From assembly GCA_964551015.1 (NCBI GenBank), contig CAZKBP010000009.1:124001-188000 (forward strand): a stretch of 64,000 nucleotides of DNA. Direction: 5' to 3'. This document shows, piece after piece, positions 51,242 through 60,200 of the stretch (position 1 is the first letter of the stretch; every line of letters begins with the position of its first letter). Source of the stretch: CAZKBP01 sp964551015. Lineage in GTDB: Bacteria > Bacteroidota > Bacteroidia > Cytophagales > Microscillaceae. The position numbers were made by a program, and so were the translations under genes. A model generated the notes under the pieces. That model saw only the letters and a program-made list of their open reading frames with translations. It did not search any database and was not told the DNA's origin.

Positions 51242-51610
51242 ATGGCCGAGAACGTTTATCGTAAGAAGAAGAGAAAAATCCGTTTGTTCAATTTCAAAGG
51301 CGATGCTGGCGAAGATGTCTCCATCACCAGTCAGAGCCTTTCTACCAATTATATTCCTTATCTGGTATTTTTAGCGGTTTTGGGAATATTCTACATTGCC
51401 AATGCGCATTACGCCGAGCGTGTAGTTCGTCAGACTACACAGCTAGAGGCGGTGGTAGATAGCTTACGCTCTGACTACACTACCCTCAAGGCCGAATATG
51501 ACGTTTATACCAGTAAACAGTCTGAAATTGCAGAAAAAGCGCAGGAAATGGGTCTGAAAGAAAGCGATGGTAAAATTCAAAAAATTGAAGTAGAAAAAGG
51601 TGAGTATTAA
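51242..51610 (+). CDS. ftsL: FtsL-like cell-division protein
   Basis: 122 residues from ATG 51242 (an in-frame ATG-like start at 51233 would add three residues). Short basic N-terminus, one helix (IPYLVFLAVLGIFYIANAHYA), then a periplasmic coiled coil (VRQTTQLEAVVDSLRSDYTTLKAEYDVYTSKQSEIAEKA). This is the topology and position of FtsL. Overlaps the next gene by 11 bases. Confidence 0.82.
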   Translation: MAENVYRKKKRKIRLFNFKGDAGEDVSITSQSLSTNYIPYLVFLAVLGIFYIANAHYAERVVRQTTQLEAVVDSLRSDYTTLKAEYDVYTSKQSEIAEKAQEMGLKESDGKIQKIEVEKGEY

Positions 51611-53714
51611 GAAATCTATTCTCGTTCGTATTCAAATCGCTATGCTACCGATTGGCTTTTTTGCCCTGGCGATTATCTATCAAGTCGTACAGATTCAATT
51701 TGTACAAGGCAAACGCTGGGAAGAGCGTGCACGACAAATCAATTTACAATATAAAGAAAACAAAGCGACTCGAGGCAATGTCTACGCCGCTGGGGGCGAA
51801 ATGCTGGCGACCTCCGTGCCACTGTACCGCCTAGCTATGGACCCCATGCAGGTAAGTGATGAAATCTACAAAAGAGATTTGGAGGCACTGAGTCAAAAGC
51901 TTTCTGACTTTTTCGAGGATAAATCCACAATAGAATATCTCCGCCAGATCAATGATGCTCGGGCGGCCGGCAAACAATATATCGTGCTGAATTCTCGCTA
52001 TTTGACCTTTTTGGAGAAAAAAGAAATTGCCCAATGGCCTATTTTCCGAGAAGGACAATTTCAAGGAGGAGTCATCTTCGAGAAAGTCGAGGAACGCACC
52101 TATCCCTTTAAAGATTTAGCCAAAAGAACCATTGGTTTTATTAATGAAAATGACGAAGGAGCTGGTATTGAAAAAAGTTTTAACAAACAGCTCGCCGGAC
52201 AGGACGGACGCGCCCTCTACCAGAGAATCACCGGAGGCGAATGGAAACCCGTGCGCAGTAGCACGCGCATCCGCCCCGTGGATGGCTACGATATCTACAC
52301 GACCATTGACATCAACGTCCAAGATGTGGTTCAGCAGACTTTGGAGAAAGCACTGATTCAACACCGAGCCAAGTTTGGCTGTGCTATTGTAATGGAAGTC
52401 AAAACGGGTGAAATCAAGGCCATCGCCAATCTAGGTAAAGTAGAGGAAGGTGAATATGCCGAAAATTATAACTATTCCGTAGGCGATCAAAGTCCAGCTC
52501 GAGATGATCCAGGTTCTACGTTCAAGACCGTTTCTATGACGGCTCTTTTTGAAGATACGACCCTGACCCTGACCGATACGATTGAAACCGGAGGTGGAAC
52601 TTGGCGCTACTATGACCGCGTGATGCGGGATGACAAAGTAGGCGGCTGGGGAACCCTAACGGTGCAGCAGGCTTTCGAGTTTTCTTCCAACATTGGCATC
52701 TCTAAGCTCATCTCTCGGCACTTTGGGCGCAATCCCGATGAATTGATTGCCTATCTACGCAAATTTGGTTTAGCTGCTTCTCTGGAGAGCATTCAGCTGG
52801 AAGGAAAATCTACGCCTTATATCAAAGATACGAGTGATCCGACCTGGAGTGGCGTCAGCTTACCCTGGATGTCCGTAGGCTATGAGATGAAGGTTTCTCC
52901 TTTGCAAATTCTTACTTTCTACAACGCGATTGCCAACGGCGGCGTGCGCATTGAACCACTTTTGGTTAAGCAAGTAGCTCGTACTGGTCAAGTGATTGCT
53001 TCTTTTGATCAAAATCGTAAGCCACGGCGAATTTGCTCCCAAGCTACAGTAGCCAAAATGCAAACCCTGCTTCGCGGCGTGGTCGAGAGAGGAACGGCTC
53101 GCAAGATTAAATCTGATCTGGTCAGACTCGCGGGTAAAACTGGAACTTCCCAAAAACTCAACGACCGAGGGCGCTATACTAAAAAATACAAAGCCTCTTT
53201 TGCGGGCTACTTTCCAGCCAATGCACCCAAGTATTCTTGTATCGTGGTGATTGACGAACCCCAAGGTGCAGACCAATACGGCGGAGATGTGTCGGCACCT
53301 GTCTTCAAGCAAATTGCCGAGAAGCTTTTTTCCATGGATTTAGACATCCAAAGTACCGAAGTGCCCAAGCGTGAAGCCCCACTTTATTTGACCAATCTTC
53401 CTTCTAAGCAGGTTGGTTTCGTGGATGATTATATGAAAGTCTGCCAAGCTTTGGGCATCTCTGTGGAGTCGCAAACCAGTAGTGAAATTGTTTCTCCCCA
53501 ACCCAGACGCTACGCCGTGGAGTGGCAAGAACGCAATCTGGCTTCCAATCAAGTGCCCAATGTCAAAGGCTTGACCCTCCGTGATGCGCTCTATGTGCTA
53601 GAAAACCGAGGTTTGAAGGTGTTTTTCAAAGGACAAGGCCGCGTCAAAACCCAAAGCCTGATGCCGGGCGCACCTTTGAAAAAAGGAGAAAAGATCGTGA
53701 TCAATTTGGAGTAG
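51600..53714 (+). CDS. ftsI: cell-division penicillin-binding protein FtsI (PBP3-like) with C-terminal PASTA
   Basis: 704 residues from GTG 51600, inside the end of ftsL (overlap of 11 bases, likely translationally coupled). One N-terminal helix (MLPIGFFALAIIYQVVQIQFV), a dimerisation domain, then the transpeptidase: SxxK as GSTFK (Ser near residue 305), SSN in FEFSSNIGISKL, and KTG in LAGKTGTSQKL. One PASTA domain at the C-terminus (VPNVKGLTLRDALYVLENRGLKV). Crosslinks septal peptidoglycan. In most relatives murE and further mur genes follow; here a coiled-coil gene and tRNAs do. Confidence 0.95.
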   Translation: MSIKKSILVRIQIAMLPIGFFALAIIYQVVQIQFVQGKRWEERARQINLQYKENKATRGNVYAAGGEMLATSVPLYRLAMDPMQVSDEIYKRDLEALSQKLSDFFEDKSTIEYLRQINDARAAGKQYIVLNSRYLTFLEKKEIAQWPIFREGQFQGGVIFEKVEERTYPFKDLAKRTIGFINENDEGAGIEKSFNKQLAGQDGRALYQRITGGEWKPVRSSTRIRPVDGYDIYTTIDINVQDVVQQTLEKALIQHRAKFGCAIVMEVKTGEIKAIANLGKVEEGEYAENYNYSVGDQSPARDDPGSTFKTVSMTALFEDTTLTLTDTIETGGGTWRYYDRVMRDDKVGGWGTLTVQQAFEFSSNIGISKLISRHFGRNPDELIAYLRKFGLAASLESIQLEGKSTPYIKDTSDPTWSGVSLPWMSVGYEMKVSPLQILTFYNAIANGGVRIEPLLVKQVARTGQVIASFDQNRKPRRICSQATVAKMQTLLRGVVERGTARKIKSDLVRLAGKTGTSQKLNDRGRYTKKYKASFAGYFPANAPKYSCIVVIDEPQGADQYGGDVSAPVFKQIAEKLFSMDLDIQSTEVPKREAPLYLTNLPSKQVGFVDDYMKVCQALGISVESQTSSEIVSPQPRRYAVEWQERNLASNQVPNVKGLTLRDALYVLENRGLKVFFKGQGRVKTQSLMPGAPLKKGEKIVINLE

Positions 53715-53814
53715 GAAATCTGTGAACGAGTTGCACCTCTCAAAAAGTGCAAAAAAAGAGAAGATAATAATTCAGAGAGATTGTATTTATTATTTAATTG
53801 AAACGTCAATTCAA

Positions 53815-54204
53815 ATGAAAAATGAAGAGAGAATCATTGAACTGCTGGTGGAGTATCTGCAGAAAGTAGATCGTATGCTAGAACGTCAGGCTGCTTACGA
53901 CCAACAACTGGAAGAACAAAATCAAAAATTTCAAGAGCAGAACCAAAAAATTCAAGAGCAGAACCAAAAAATTCAAAAGCAAAATGAATACTTGGATCAG
54001 CAATATATTTTTTTGAATAAACAAAATGAAAGGCTAGACCAAAATTGGCAAGTCCTCATCCAACAGACGGAACGACTCGGTAAGCACGACCAACAAATTG
54101 CCGAAATGCAAAAGCAATCCGTCGCTATGGGCAAACGCTTTGATAACCTCCTAGATGAATTTATCAAAATCAATAGACGAGTTGGCGACCTAGAAGGCCA
54201 ATAG
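53815..54204 (+). CDS. coiled-coil protein with heptad repeats
   Basis: 129 residues from ATG 53815 (start codons further upstream add residues of poor coding quality). Almost all coiled coil: MKNEERIIELLVEYLQKVD then (EEQNQKF)(QEQNQKI)-type heptads at residues about 37-62, encoded by 21-base direct repeats at about 53927-53983 and near-identical in DNA. No signal peptide. The C-terminus (FIKINRRVGDLEGQ) also forms a helix. Function unknown; the family looks like the Gln/Asn-rich structural coiled-coils found in many Bacteroidota. Confidence 0.65.
   Translation: MKNEERIIELLVEYLQKVDRMLERQAAYDQQLEEQNQKFQEQNQKIQEQNQKIQKQNEYLDQQYIFLNKQNERLDQNWQVLIQQTERLGKHDQQIAEMQKQSVAMGKRFDNLLDEFIKINRRVGDLEGQ
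53927..53983. repeat. 21-base tandem repeats encoding coiled-coil heptads
   Basis: Near-exact copies of a 21-base unit (CAAGAGCAGAACCAAAAAAT plus one base) encode successive QEQNQKI heptads. Such a repeat can vary in number by slippage while keeping frame and heptad phase. Confidence 0.7.
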
Positions 54205-54259
54205 AATTGACAGCGATTTGTCTTACCTCCTCACGATTCCTATCTTTCAGCATAACTTG

Positions 54260-54333
54260 GCTACTGGATGGGAATCGAACCCACACCTTCCGGATTCACA
54301 GACCGGGGCTCTGCCGATTAAGCTACCAGTAGC
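54260..54333 (-). tRNA. tRNA-His (GTG)
   Basis: Full cloverleaf on the minus strand. The acceptor begins with the extra G(-1) opposite C73 that marks tRNA-His; anticodon loop CTGTGAA; T-loop TTCGATT. The anticodon-stem base pair 31-39 is U-U. No CCA is encoded. Confidence 0.95.
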
Positions 54334-54341
54334 ATCAAAAG

Positions 54342-54412
54342 TGGTCAGGGATGGATTCGAACCATCGTCTGCGGTTTCGTAGACCGCTATCCTTCCACTG
54401 GACGACCTGACC
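54342..54412 (-). tRNA. tRNA-Arg (ACG)
   Basis: 71 bases with a short D-loop. Acceptor GGTCAGG/CCTGACC, anticodon loop CTACGAA, T-arm GATGG-TTCGAAT-CCATC, discriminator A. Eight bases from tRNA-His; no CCA encoded. Confidence 0.92.
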
Positions 54413-54507
54413 AGGCGGAGGCAACAAGCAATCAGCGCATCTGCCCATCGGCAGTTCATTCTTAATCCCAAACTAAGCGAAGTAACGCTGATTTACGGCA
54501 CTCCTTG

Positions 54508-54581
54508 TCGGGTAAGCAGGATTCGAACCTGCGTTCTCCGGAGTCCAAGACCGGCGAGGATGACCACTCCTCCACTACCCG
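54508..54581 (-). tRNA. tRNA-Pro (TGG)
   Basis: Acceptor CGGGTAG/TTACCCG (with a G-U), D-stem GAGG/CCTC, anticodon loop CTTGGAC, T-arm GCAGG-TTCGAAT-CCTGC, discriminator A. About 95 bases from tRNA-Arg. Confidence 0.94.
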
Positions 54582-54592
54582 AAATTCAATCG

Positions 54593-54666
54593 TGTGCCCT
54601 GTGGGACTCGAACCTACAATCCCCTGAATATGAGTCAGGTGCTTTCACCAGTTAAGCTAAGGGCAC
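54593..54666 (-). tRNA. tRNA-Met (CAT)
   Basis: Acceptor GTGCCCT/AGGGCAC, anticodon stem CCTGA/TCAGG with loop CTCATAT, D-arm GCTTAACTGGTGAAAGC, discriminator A. Lacks initiator features, so elongator Met; tRNA-Ile2 (lysidine-modified CAT) cannot be excluded. The T-stem has an A-C mismatch. Confidence 0.88.
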
Positions 54667-54674
54667 TCAAGCAA

Positions 54675-54707
54675 AAAAGCCTTGCAGAATAAATCTACAA
54701 GGCTTTT
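54675..54707 (-). terminator. terminator upstream of the tRNA cluster
   Basis: AAAAGCCTTG (54675-54684) pairs with CAAGGCTTTT (54698-54707). On the minus strand a T run follows, so it can end transcription from the CrtC-like gene at 54910 before the tRNAs. Confidence 0.65.
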
Positions 54708-54909
54708 GAGCGTTTATATCGGTTTATATCAGCATCGACATAGCAAACTCCTTGTAGATAAATCTACTCGCGGATGGCGTATTACTATGTGGATCAATAA
54801 ATTCATAATAGAATGGAAAATGTATATTTCTGTTTTAATGTCTACGGCTTTTAGCAAAAGGAAGTTGCTGATCAGAGCTACTTTTTCAAAAAAAATGATT
54901 CTCAAAAAA

Positions 54910-55983
54910 TCAACGCACCGAAGCTACCAGATCAAATAACTGATAAGCCTCGATATCGTAATGCTCAGGATGCAAGCCGAACTCGGCAATGCCGATTCCC
55001 TTCACCCCATCTAGCTCAAAACGGGCAATCCCTTCTCGGATTTGATACACGCCTTCTTCCATCGCAAAGGGAAAAAAATCTTCAGTCTGCACTTTCAGCG
55101 TTTGGGTGGATTGGCCTTGGGGCTGAAATCGGATTTCAAAATCTTTGGGAATCTGTTTATCCGCAAAAACAGCAAAAGAATCACAATCTTTGAGGGCCGC
55201 CACCTGCTCACCCTGCGTCAGGAAGCCTGCACTGAGGTCAAAATTTAAGAAATTATAACGAATCCGGCTGATGTTAAAACCGTCTCCATTGTCCAAAACC
55301 CCAGCCAACCACATATGGCGATTCCACTCTCCCCAAACCCGCTGCCCCGAAGAGTGCAGGCGAATGGAGCACAAATCTACCGAAATCTTTTCTCCTTCTA
55401 TTTCAAAATGGCCTTTGAGTTGGCCGACTTGCTCGTAGTGCATCTGGCGAATTTCGCGAAGCTTTTGAAAGAATTCCTTGCTCCATTTTTCCTTGGCCAA
55501 AGTACCTGCCATACTCCAAGCATCCACGGCTCCCTTGTCAAAATTAAACACGGGTTTCGTGCCAGTAAATTCCAGATGCATTTTGATATCCATCTTTTGA
55601 CCTTCTTTCTCGATAGGCCCTTCGTATTGATAGAGCCAACCTTGGCCCGGCTCTATGCACTGAAAATGCATTCCTCCGTGCTGAAAGCCTTCGCCTGTGC
55701 TGCCTGTGAGTTCGTTTAGCCGATAGATACCTTGGTGTGGAATTTTGATGGCATACCAAAATTCAGGATTTTGCTCATTGCGAAAGCCCAATCTAGCGAC
55801 CATTGCGAAGCCTTTTTGATCTCTACCAAAAAAATACGTGCTGTCGTTAAAATTAGGCGTTTCGGGTTGTTGATGGCGAGATTCGAGTGCCTCTATGGAT
55901 AACTTTGGCTTGGGTCGAGCCTGCATGAGGCCGTACATCATTAGTTTTTTGAACATGGTTTTGAAGATTCGTTCTAGAAGCAA
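54910..55983 (-). CDS. hydroxyneurosporene-synthase (CrtC)-like or DUF7064-like protein
   Basis: 357 residues, no signal peptide. Beta-rich throughout (FAMVARLGFRNEQNPEFWYAIKI; RLHSSGQRVWGEWNRHMWLAGVL; FNFDKGAVDAWSMAGTL). The layout, two lipocalin-like halves with the SSGQRVWGEWNRHMW segment between them, recalls CrtC/AttH-like and DUF7064 proteins. Those include carotenoid hydratases, but no other carotenoid gene is nearby. The start could also be 55956 or later. Lone gene with a terminator before the tRNAs. Confidence 0.5.
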   Translation of the reverse strand: MLLERIFKTMFKKLMMYGLMQARPKPKLSIEALESRHQQPETPNFNDSTYFFGRDQKGFAMVARLGFRNEQNPEFWYAIKIPHQGIYRLNELTGSTGEGFQHGGMHFQCIEPGQGWLYQYEGPIEKEGQKMDIKMHLEFTGTKPVFNFDKGAVDAWSMAGTLAKEKWSKEFFQKLREIRQMHYEQVGQLKGHFEIEGEKISVDLCSIRLHSSGQRVWGEWNRHMWLAGVLDNGDGFNISRIRYNFLNFDLSAGFLTQGEQVAALKDCDSFAVFADKQIPKDFEIRFQPQGQSTQTLKVQTEDFFPFAMEEGVYQIREGIARFELDGVKGIGIAEFGLHPEHYDIEAYQLFDLVASVR

Positions 55984-56084
55984 AGATGAAAGAAAAAATG
56001 GGATTCAAAAATTTCCCGTTTTTAAAAGATTAATGATTAACTTCCCCCTTCAAGTTTAGCTTTATTTGATTGTCATCTGGGTCT

Positions 56085-56669
56085 ATGAGCGAGCAATTTT
56101 TAAAAGAAATTCTTCGGAAATATTGGGATAAATTTAGTGCGGAAGAAGGCTTTTTTGAGTCTGATCACAGAAATTTAAGATTTTTCCAAGAAAATCCGCA
56201 CAATACAGATCACGAAACGATCAGCCTCAAGATCAGTGACGTCAACGATCAAGAGTTGGCACATGCCAATGCCGAGCTTGTCATGGCGAACCATATTCAA
56301 TCGCTGACCATTGATGAAGCCTTATCCAAAGGAGAGGCAGAGATTGTCCCTCGGATTGCTCACCTCAGATTCCAAGGGGAGAAACGTAACTTCCTCAGTT
56401 TTGCCTCTCGCTATTGCAATTATCATCGGCCTGAAATTTACCCGATCTACGATGCGATCAGTCGGCAGTTATTGGAAATATTTATCAAGGGGTTTTCTTA
56501 TTCAAAAATAAAGCCTGCTGAAATAGAAGATTACACCCGATTCAAACCCGCAATGGAAAATTTGATGCACAGTCTAGAGCTTCCAGTTAAGCATTTTCAG
56601 GAGTTAGATAGCTTTTTTTGGTGCCATAGCCGAGAGATAAGAGAAGAGTTAGAACTTGCCTTGGAGTAA
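56085..56669 (+). CDS. uncharacterised protein with conserved YPIYD motif
   Basis: 194 residues from ATG 56085 (an in-frame TTG at 56070 adds five). Soluble, no signal. The segment NFLSFASRYCNYHRPEIYPIYDAI is of a type I recall in uncharacterised proteins often carried in accessory regions (F-S-x-Y-C-x-x-H-x-P-x-x-Y-P-I-Y-D). The rest is helical and charged. It starts a low-GC patch with the fragment at 56670 and the PD-(D/E)XK-like gene at 56889, all on the plus strand. Confidence 0.6.
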   Translation: MSEQFLKEILRKYWDKFSAEEGFFESDHRNLRFFQENPHNTDHETISLKISDVNDQELAHANAELVMANHIQSLTIDEALSKGEAEIVPRIAHLRFQGEKRNFLSFASRYCNYHRPEIYPIYDAISRQLLEIFIKGFSYSKIKPAEIEDYTRFKPAMENLMHSLELPVKHFQELDSFFWCHSREIREELELALE

Positions 56670-56768
56670 AATTATTTTTTGGATGATGACATCGAAGTTT
56701 CCAATGTACCCTTTGTCTACATCTATCAAGATGCCCTTTGGGAACGGATTGCGGCGGTGCTGGATTGA
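56670..56768 (+). pseudogene. possible gene remnant between two accessory genes
   Basis: A short frame ends DDDIEVSNVPFVYIYQDALW followed by ERIAAVLD and a stop, with a protein-like composition but no start codon of its own. It begins directly after the stop of the 56085 gene, in another frame. It may be the decayed end of a gene whose front has been lost, or chance. No family recognised. Confidence 0.3.
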
Positions 56769-56888
56769 ACTTTGTGAAGATATATATTTTTGTTCCCAGC
56801 AATTTTTTATAAATTTATTCAAATAAAATCTTTACACATTTTGCTCACTTCTTTATGGGACACCTCACTAGACAAGGAGGATCTGCGG

Positions 56889-57743
56889 ATGTTAATCGGT
56901 CAACTTTCTGCGGATGAACAACTCCTATTGGTCTATCATCTTTTGCAGACAATTGATGAGAGAAATTTTTCTGACTATTTAAAAAAAGACGAGGAAATTG
57001 CTTTTTTTCAAGAAGAAAGTCCCTCTTTTAATTCAAAAATATTGTCAAAAATTGCTCAACTTCATCAAGCAGCCCAAGAAGTAGCGTTCACTAGCCCTCC
57101 ATCCACTATGCCTTCTCCGAGCATCCCTTTTGAATTTTGGAATTATCAGCAGGTAGAAGACCAGTTTCAATTACAAAAAAATGCGCAAAGTGCCTTGCTG
57201 CAAGCTTGGCTCACGACTGCTTCTGAACTGTCTGAACTTGAAAAAAACACACTAGCATTGCTCCAAAATGAGCTGAAAGAAAACGCGCAAAATTGGAACG
57301 AAGAAGAGCTTAAGTTTCATTTTATTTCCCCCTTGGTGCGCTTGGTCAATTACCATCAAGCTGGATATCGATCTTTTTTAGAGAGAAAACTCAGTGCTGA
57401 GATTGACAACATTCAGGTGGCTGGCAAGGTGGATTTCCTCATCGCTGACGGGAAGTTTGCTCCCAAACAGCCCTACTTTTGTCTCCACGAGTACAAGCGC
57501 GAATTAAGCAAAACGGGAGAGCCCTTGGGGCAACTACTCATTGCTATGTTAGCTGCTCAGGCTCAAAATCAAAGTGAGATGCCTATTTATGGAGCCTATG
57601 TCATCGGGCGGCAGTGGTTTTTCGTGGTTTTGGAGGGCAAAGAATACAGTGTGAGTGAAGAGTTTATTGCTACTCGAGAAGATATTTTTCAAATTTTCAG
57701 GATGCTTCGGCAAGTCAAAGTTTTTATTGAAGAGAGAAAATAG
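56889..57743 (+). CDS. PD-(D/E)XK nuclease-like protein
   Basis: 284 residues from ATG 56889, chosen because AAGGAGG lies eight bases upstream, an unusually strong Shine-Dalgarno for this phylum (a TTG at 56790 would add 33 residues). The C-terminal half contains ELKFHFISPLVRLVNY, then VAGKVDFLIADGKF...PYFCLHEYKRELSKTGEPLGQLLIAMLAAQ, with D and E-x-K spaced as in PD-(D/E)XK nuclease or transposase-related proteins, and a following QLL-A helix. The N-terminal half is helical. It could be a restriction-type or defence nuclease, or a catalytically inert relative. Ends convergent with the sulfotransferase gene. Confidence 0.6.
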   Translation: MLIGQLSADEQLLLVYHLLQTIDERNFSDYLKKDEEIAFFQEESPSFNSKILSKIAQLHQAAQEVAFTSPPSTMPSPSIPFEFWNYQQVEDQFQLQKNAQSALLQAWLTTASELSELEKNTLALLQNELKENAQNWNEEELKFHFISPLVRLVNYHQAGYRSFLERKLSAEIDNIQVAGKVDFLIADGKFAPKQPYFCLHEYKRELSKTGEPLGQLLIAMLAAQAQNQSEMPIYGAYVIGRQWFFVVLEGKEYSVSEEFIATREDIFQIFRMLRQVKVFIEERK

Positions 57744-57746
57744 CAA

Positions 57747-57766
57747 CCCGAAGCTGGAGCTTCGGG
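57747..57766. terminator. hairpin between convergent genes
   Basis: CCCGAAGC-TGGA-GCTTCGGG, eight perfect pairs, just after the stop at 57743 and before the stop at 57774. No T run. Confidence 0.4.
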
Positions 57767-57773
57767 CTGCGGA

Positions 57774-58436
57774 TCAAATCATTGCTTTGGCCATTTCGGC
57801 GAAGCCTTCACGCGCATTGCTTCTAGGAAAAGGCTCACTCGGTACGGACACTTCCAAGAATTTACACAGGGGTTCCCAGCCTTCTCGCACGTCAAAGACT
57901 AATAAACGATCCGCCGGGATGGTGTCTTGCACACGTTGAGTGTGTCGCTTGAAGTTCTCGATGGCGTAGTCCTTATCCTCGAATTTTTTCTCGAATTGGT
58001 AGCTCCAGATGGCGTTCTGGTGCATTTGGATAATCCGCATGATATGACGAGAACGAGCCGAGAAGGGCGTGGTCAATAAAATTTTCATCTTGGTCGCCAT
58101 TCCCGGATCAAAGCTGAAAATGGTAGCCTTGGCACTCTCGTACCAATCTTCGGGATCACGCACGGTATGGATGACTTTGGCTTCGGGATAATACTTAGCC
58201 ATTTCCTCAAAATAAATGGCTCCCGGGAAATCCACAATTGAGCGGTAACTCATGAAGAGTTCATCCCAGTTGACGGCTTCTTGGCGTCCGGCTTGCTCCC
58301 AATGTTTGATGCCTTCGGCGTTTTTAAAAAGCTCTACCATGTGGTAGCAGGGGCCAAAACCGAGCTGCTCTAAGGCTAATTTGAGGGACATGGTTCCAGT
58401 ACGACCGTAGCCAGAACCGAGGACTTTAATGGGCAT
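57774..58436 (-). CDS. sulfotransferase family protein
   Basis: 220 residues. The 5'-PAPS-binding P-loop is at the N-terminus: VLGSGYGRTGTMSLKLALEQLG. The 3'-phosphate-binding region VIHTVRDPEDWYESA follows near residue 90. This is the sulfotransferase type with a conserved GxGRTGTxSL start (Sulfotransfer_4). It transfers sulfate from PAPS to an unknown acceptor. No signal peptide. Lone gene. Confidence 0.88.
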   Translation of the reverse strand: MPIKVLGSGYGRTGTMSLKLALEQLGFGPCYHMVELFKNAEGIKHWEQAGRQEAVNWDELFMSYRSIVDFPGAIYFEEMAKYYPEAKVIHTVRDPEDWYESAKATIFSFDPGMATKMKILLTTPFSARSRHIMRIIQMHQNAIWSYQFEKKFEDKDYAIENFKRHTQRVQDTIPADRLLVFDVREGWEPLCKFLEVSVPSEPFPRSNAREGFAEMAKAMI

Positions 58437-58601
58437 TTTTCTACTAGGTTTGATGGAAACTTTTTTAACACGACAAATTATAGATAATCGAGCAACCAGT
58501 CAAATCTAAACTCAATATCGCTCTAAAATAAAATTGTCCGCAGGGTAATCCCCACGGCCAATTGCTATCCATAGACCCACAATAGATCTATTCGTGTCTG
58601 G

Positions 58602-59978
58602 TTAAAAAGGTTTGGCGTAACTGCGAGCTTCTGGATTGTAGCGAAGACGTGGGCTGCCAAAGGTTCCTCCTCCCGTGTAGTCTTGATAAATGGAAAACGT
58701 ATATCCCAGCCACATCTCCGAATCTGGCAGCTGCTTAAAGGCAAAGCCCATGCGGTAGCGCTCTAAAATCACACCCAAGCTATTCTTTTTGACAATCCAT
58801 TCGCTAGGAGCTTGCTTCATAATGACGCGGGTGGGGTTGGGGAAAATCTCTCTTTTCACCAAGGGCAACGCGCTGGCATCTGTGTATTTGTAATTTTGAA
58901 TAAGTCGGCGGGTATCAGCCATCTCCTCTTCAGTTTTCTTTTTTACTTCGGCGATTTTCTCATCGTATTTGCCAGCGGCCAGTACCTGCTCGGGGTCTAC
59001 TTCTATGCCTTGTTGTTGGGCATAAGCTTGCACATTTTGGATCATGATTCCTCTCAATTTATCCAATCCTTTCCAAATGGCGTATTCATCCCAGTAGATC
59101 CGCTTACCATCTGGGCCTTTCAAGGGTTGCTGATCTAGGAAACTACGCGGCCCCGCGTCGAAGAAACTATATTCTACTTTCTGTCCCAAATCAGCCGCTT
59201 GTGAGTTGGCTTTGACTTGGTTCCACTGTTTGAGGGCATTGGCCAGTACCGTGGGATTGTAGAAATAATAAGGCTGGCCGTTGTCGGGTAGATCGGCATA
59301 TTTGGCGACAATGGCTTGCATGGCCTTGAGATCTGCATCCATGGTTTTGGTGCGCTCCTCACCTAAGCCTGAACCAGGGATGACCACACGCTCTCTGACA
59401 CATTCTTCGCCACAGACCCGATAGAAATAGGCTTTGATGTCTTGTTTGTCCAGATACGGCTGCAGTTCTCCATAAAAAGCTCCGTAATCCCAGCCACTCA
59501 GCAGTTGGTCTTTGGAAACATTCCGATACACTTGTCCGCCGATTCGTACCTCGTACTGGTTGACACCTGACATTTGCTCGACCACACCTGCCTCGAGGGT
59601 AGTGTAAGTAGGGCTCATTCGGAAAACTTGGTCTCCGGGTTTGAGATCCCCTCCTGTACTTTGGTATAAGCCTATCACATTTTTGGCTTCGCAATCAAAG
59701 AATCCTTTTTCGGGTGTTTCTACTAGATATAGGTTAATGTAAAGTTTATCCTGTACGATTTTCGCCTTTGTCTTTCCTTCTGGTGCAGAGTCATCTTTGA
59801 TCCAAACGACATCGCCGGGTTCGTATTTGGTTTTGGTCATTGCGGTATTGGAGGAATTGGAGTTATCGTTTTTGGAGAATTTGTCTTTTAATTTTTTGAG
59901 CAGTTGTGCTTCTGCCCCTGGCCCCCAAAACATACTTAGGTTTAGCAAGATGAGTGTGTAAATCAATTTTAACTTCAT
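58602..59978 (-). CDS. secreted protein of unknown function
   Basis: 458 residues. Signal peptide (LIYTLILLNLSMFWGPGAEAQ). A Lys/Asn linker is followed by two SH3-like beta segments (YEPGDVVWIKDDSAPEGKTKAKIVQDKLY and LKPGDQVFRMSPTYTTLEAGVVEQM), a helical middle (LKAMQAIVAKYADLP; KKKTEEEMADTRRLIQ), and a C-terminal domain with conserved Trp/Tyr. It has the look of Bacteroidota envelope proteins of unknown function. No T9SS domain. Lone gene. Confidence 0.65.
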   Translation of the reverse strand: MKLKLIYTLILLNLSMFWGPGAEAQLLKKLKDKFSKNDNSNSSNTAMTKTKYEPGDVVWIKDDSAPEGKTKAKIVQDKLYINLYLVETPEKGFFDCEAKNVIGLYQSTGGDLKPGDQVFRMSPTYTTLEAGVVEQMSGVNQYEVRIGGQVYRNVSKDQLLSGWDYGAFYGELQPYLDKQDIKAYFYRVCGEECVRERVVIPGSGLGEERTKTMDADLKAMQAIVAKYADLPDNGQPYYFYNPTVLANALKQWNQVKANSQAADLGQKVEYSFFDAGPRSFLDQQPLKGPDGKRIYWDEYAIWKGLDKLRGIMIQNVQAYAQQQGIEVDPEQVLAAGKYDEKIAEVKKKTEEEMADTRRLIQNYKYTDASALPLVKREIFPNPTRVIMKQAPSEWIVKKNSLGVILERYRMGFAFKQLPDSEMWLGYTFSIYQDYTGGGTFGSPRLRYNPEARSYAKPF

Positions 59979-60200
59979 AAAAATGCTTTGATTTGATGGA
60001 TGATTCTATTTAAAACCGAGGGTTCATTTGAATATACTGCAAACTTCTCCCTCTGGAAAGGAGAAATTAGGCAAGCTCTGATTTTATTGAGGAAACCTAC
60101 CCGATGCCAGAGGAAAAATCAGGAAAGCTTTGAATGAAGATTGAAAAAGCCAAAGCTACTTTGTAAATTAGTCCTTGGAAGATTTACCAAACTCCTTCGT

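Noticed and set aside
54430..54493. AATCAGCG/CGCTGATT inverted repeat between tRNA-Arg and tRNA-Pro
   Set aside because: Arms of eight bases separated by 48 bases; can be chance and has no clear role.
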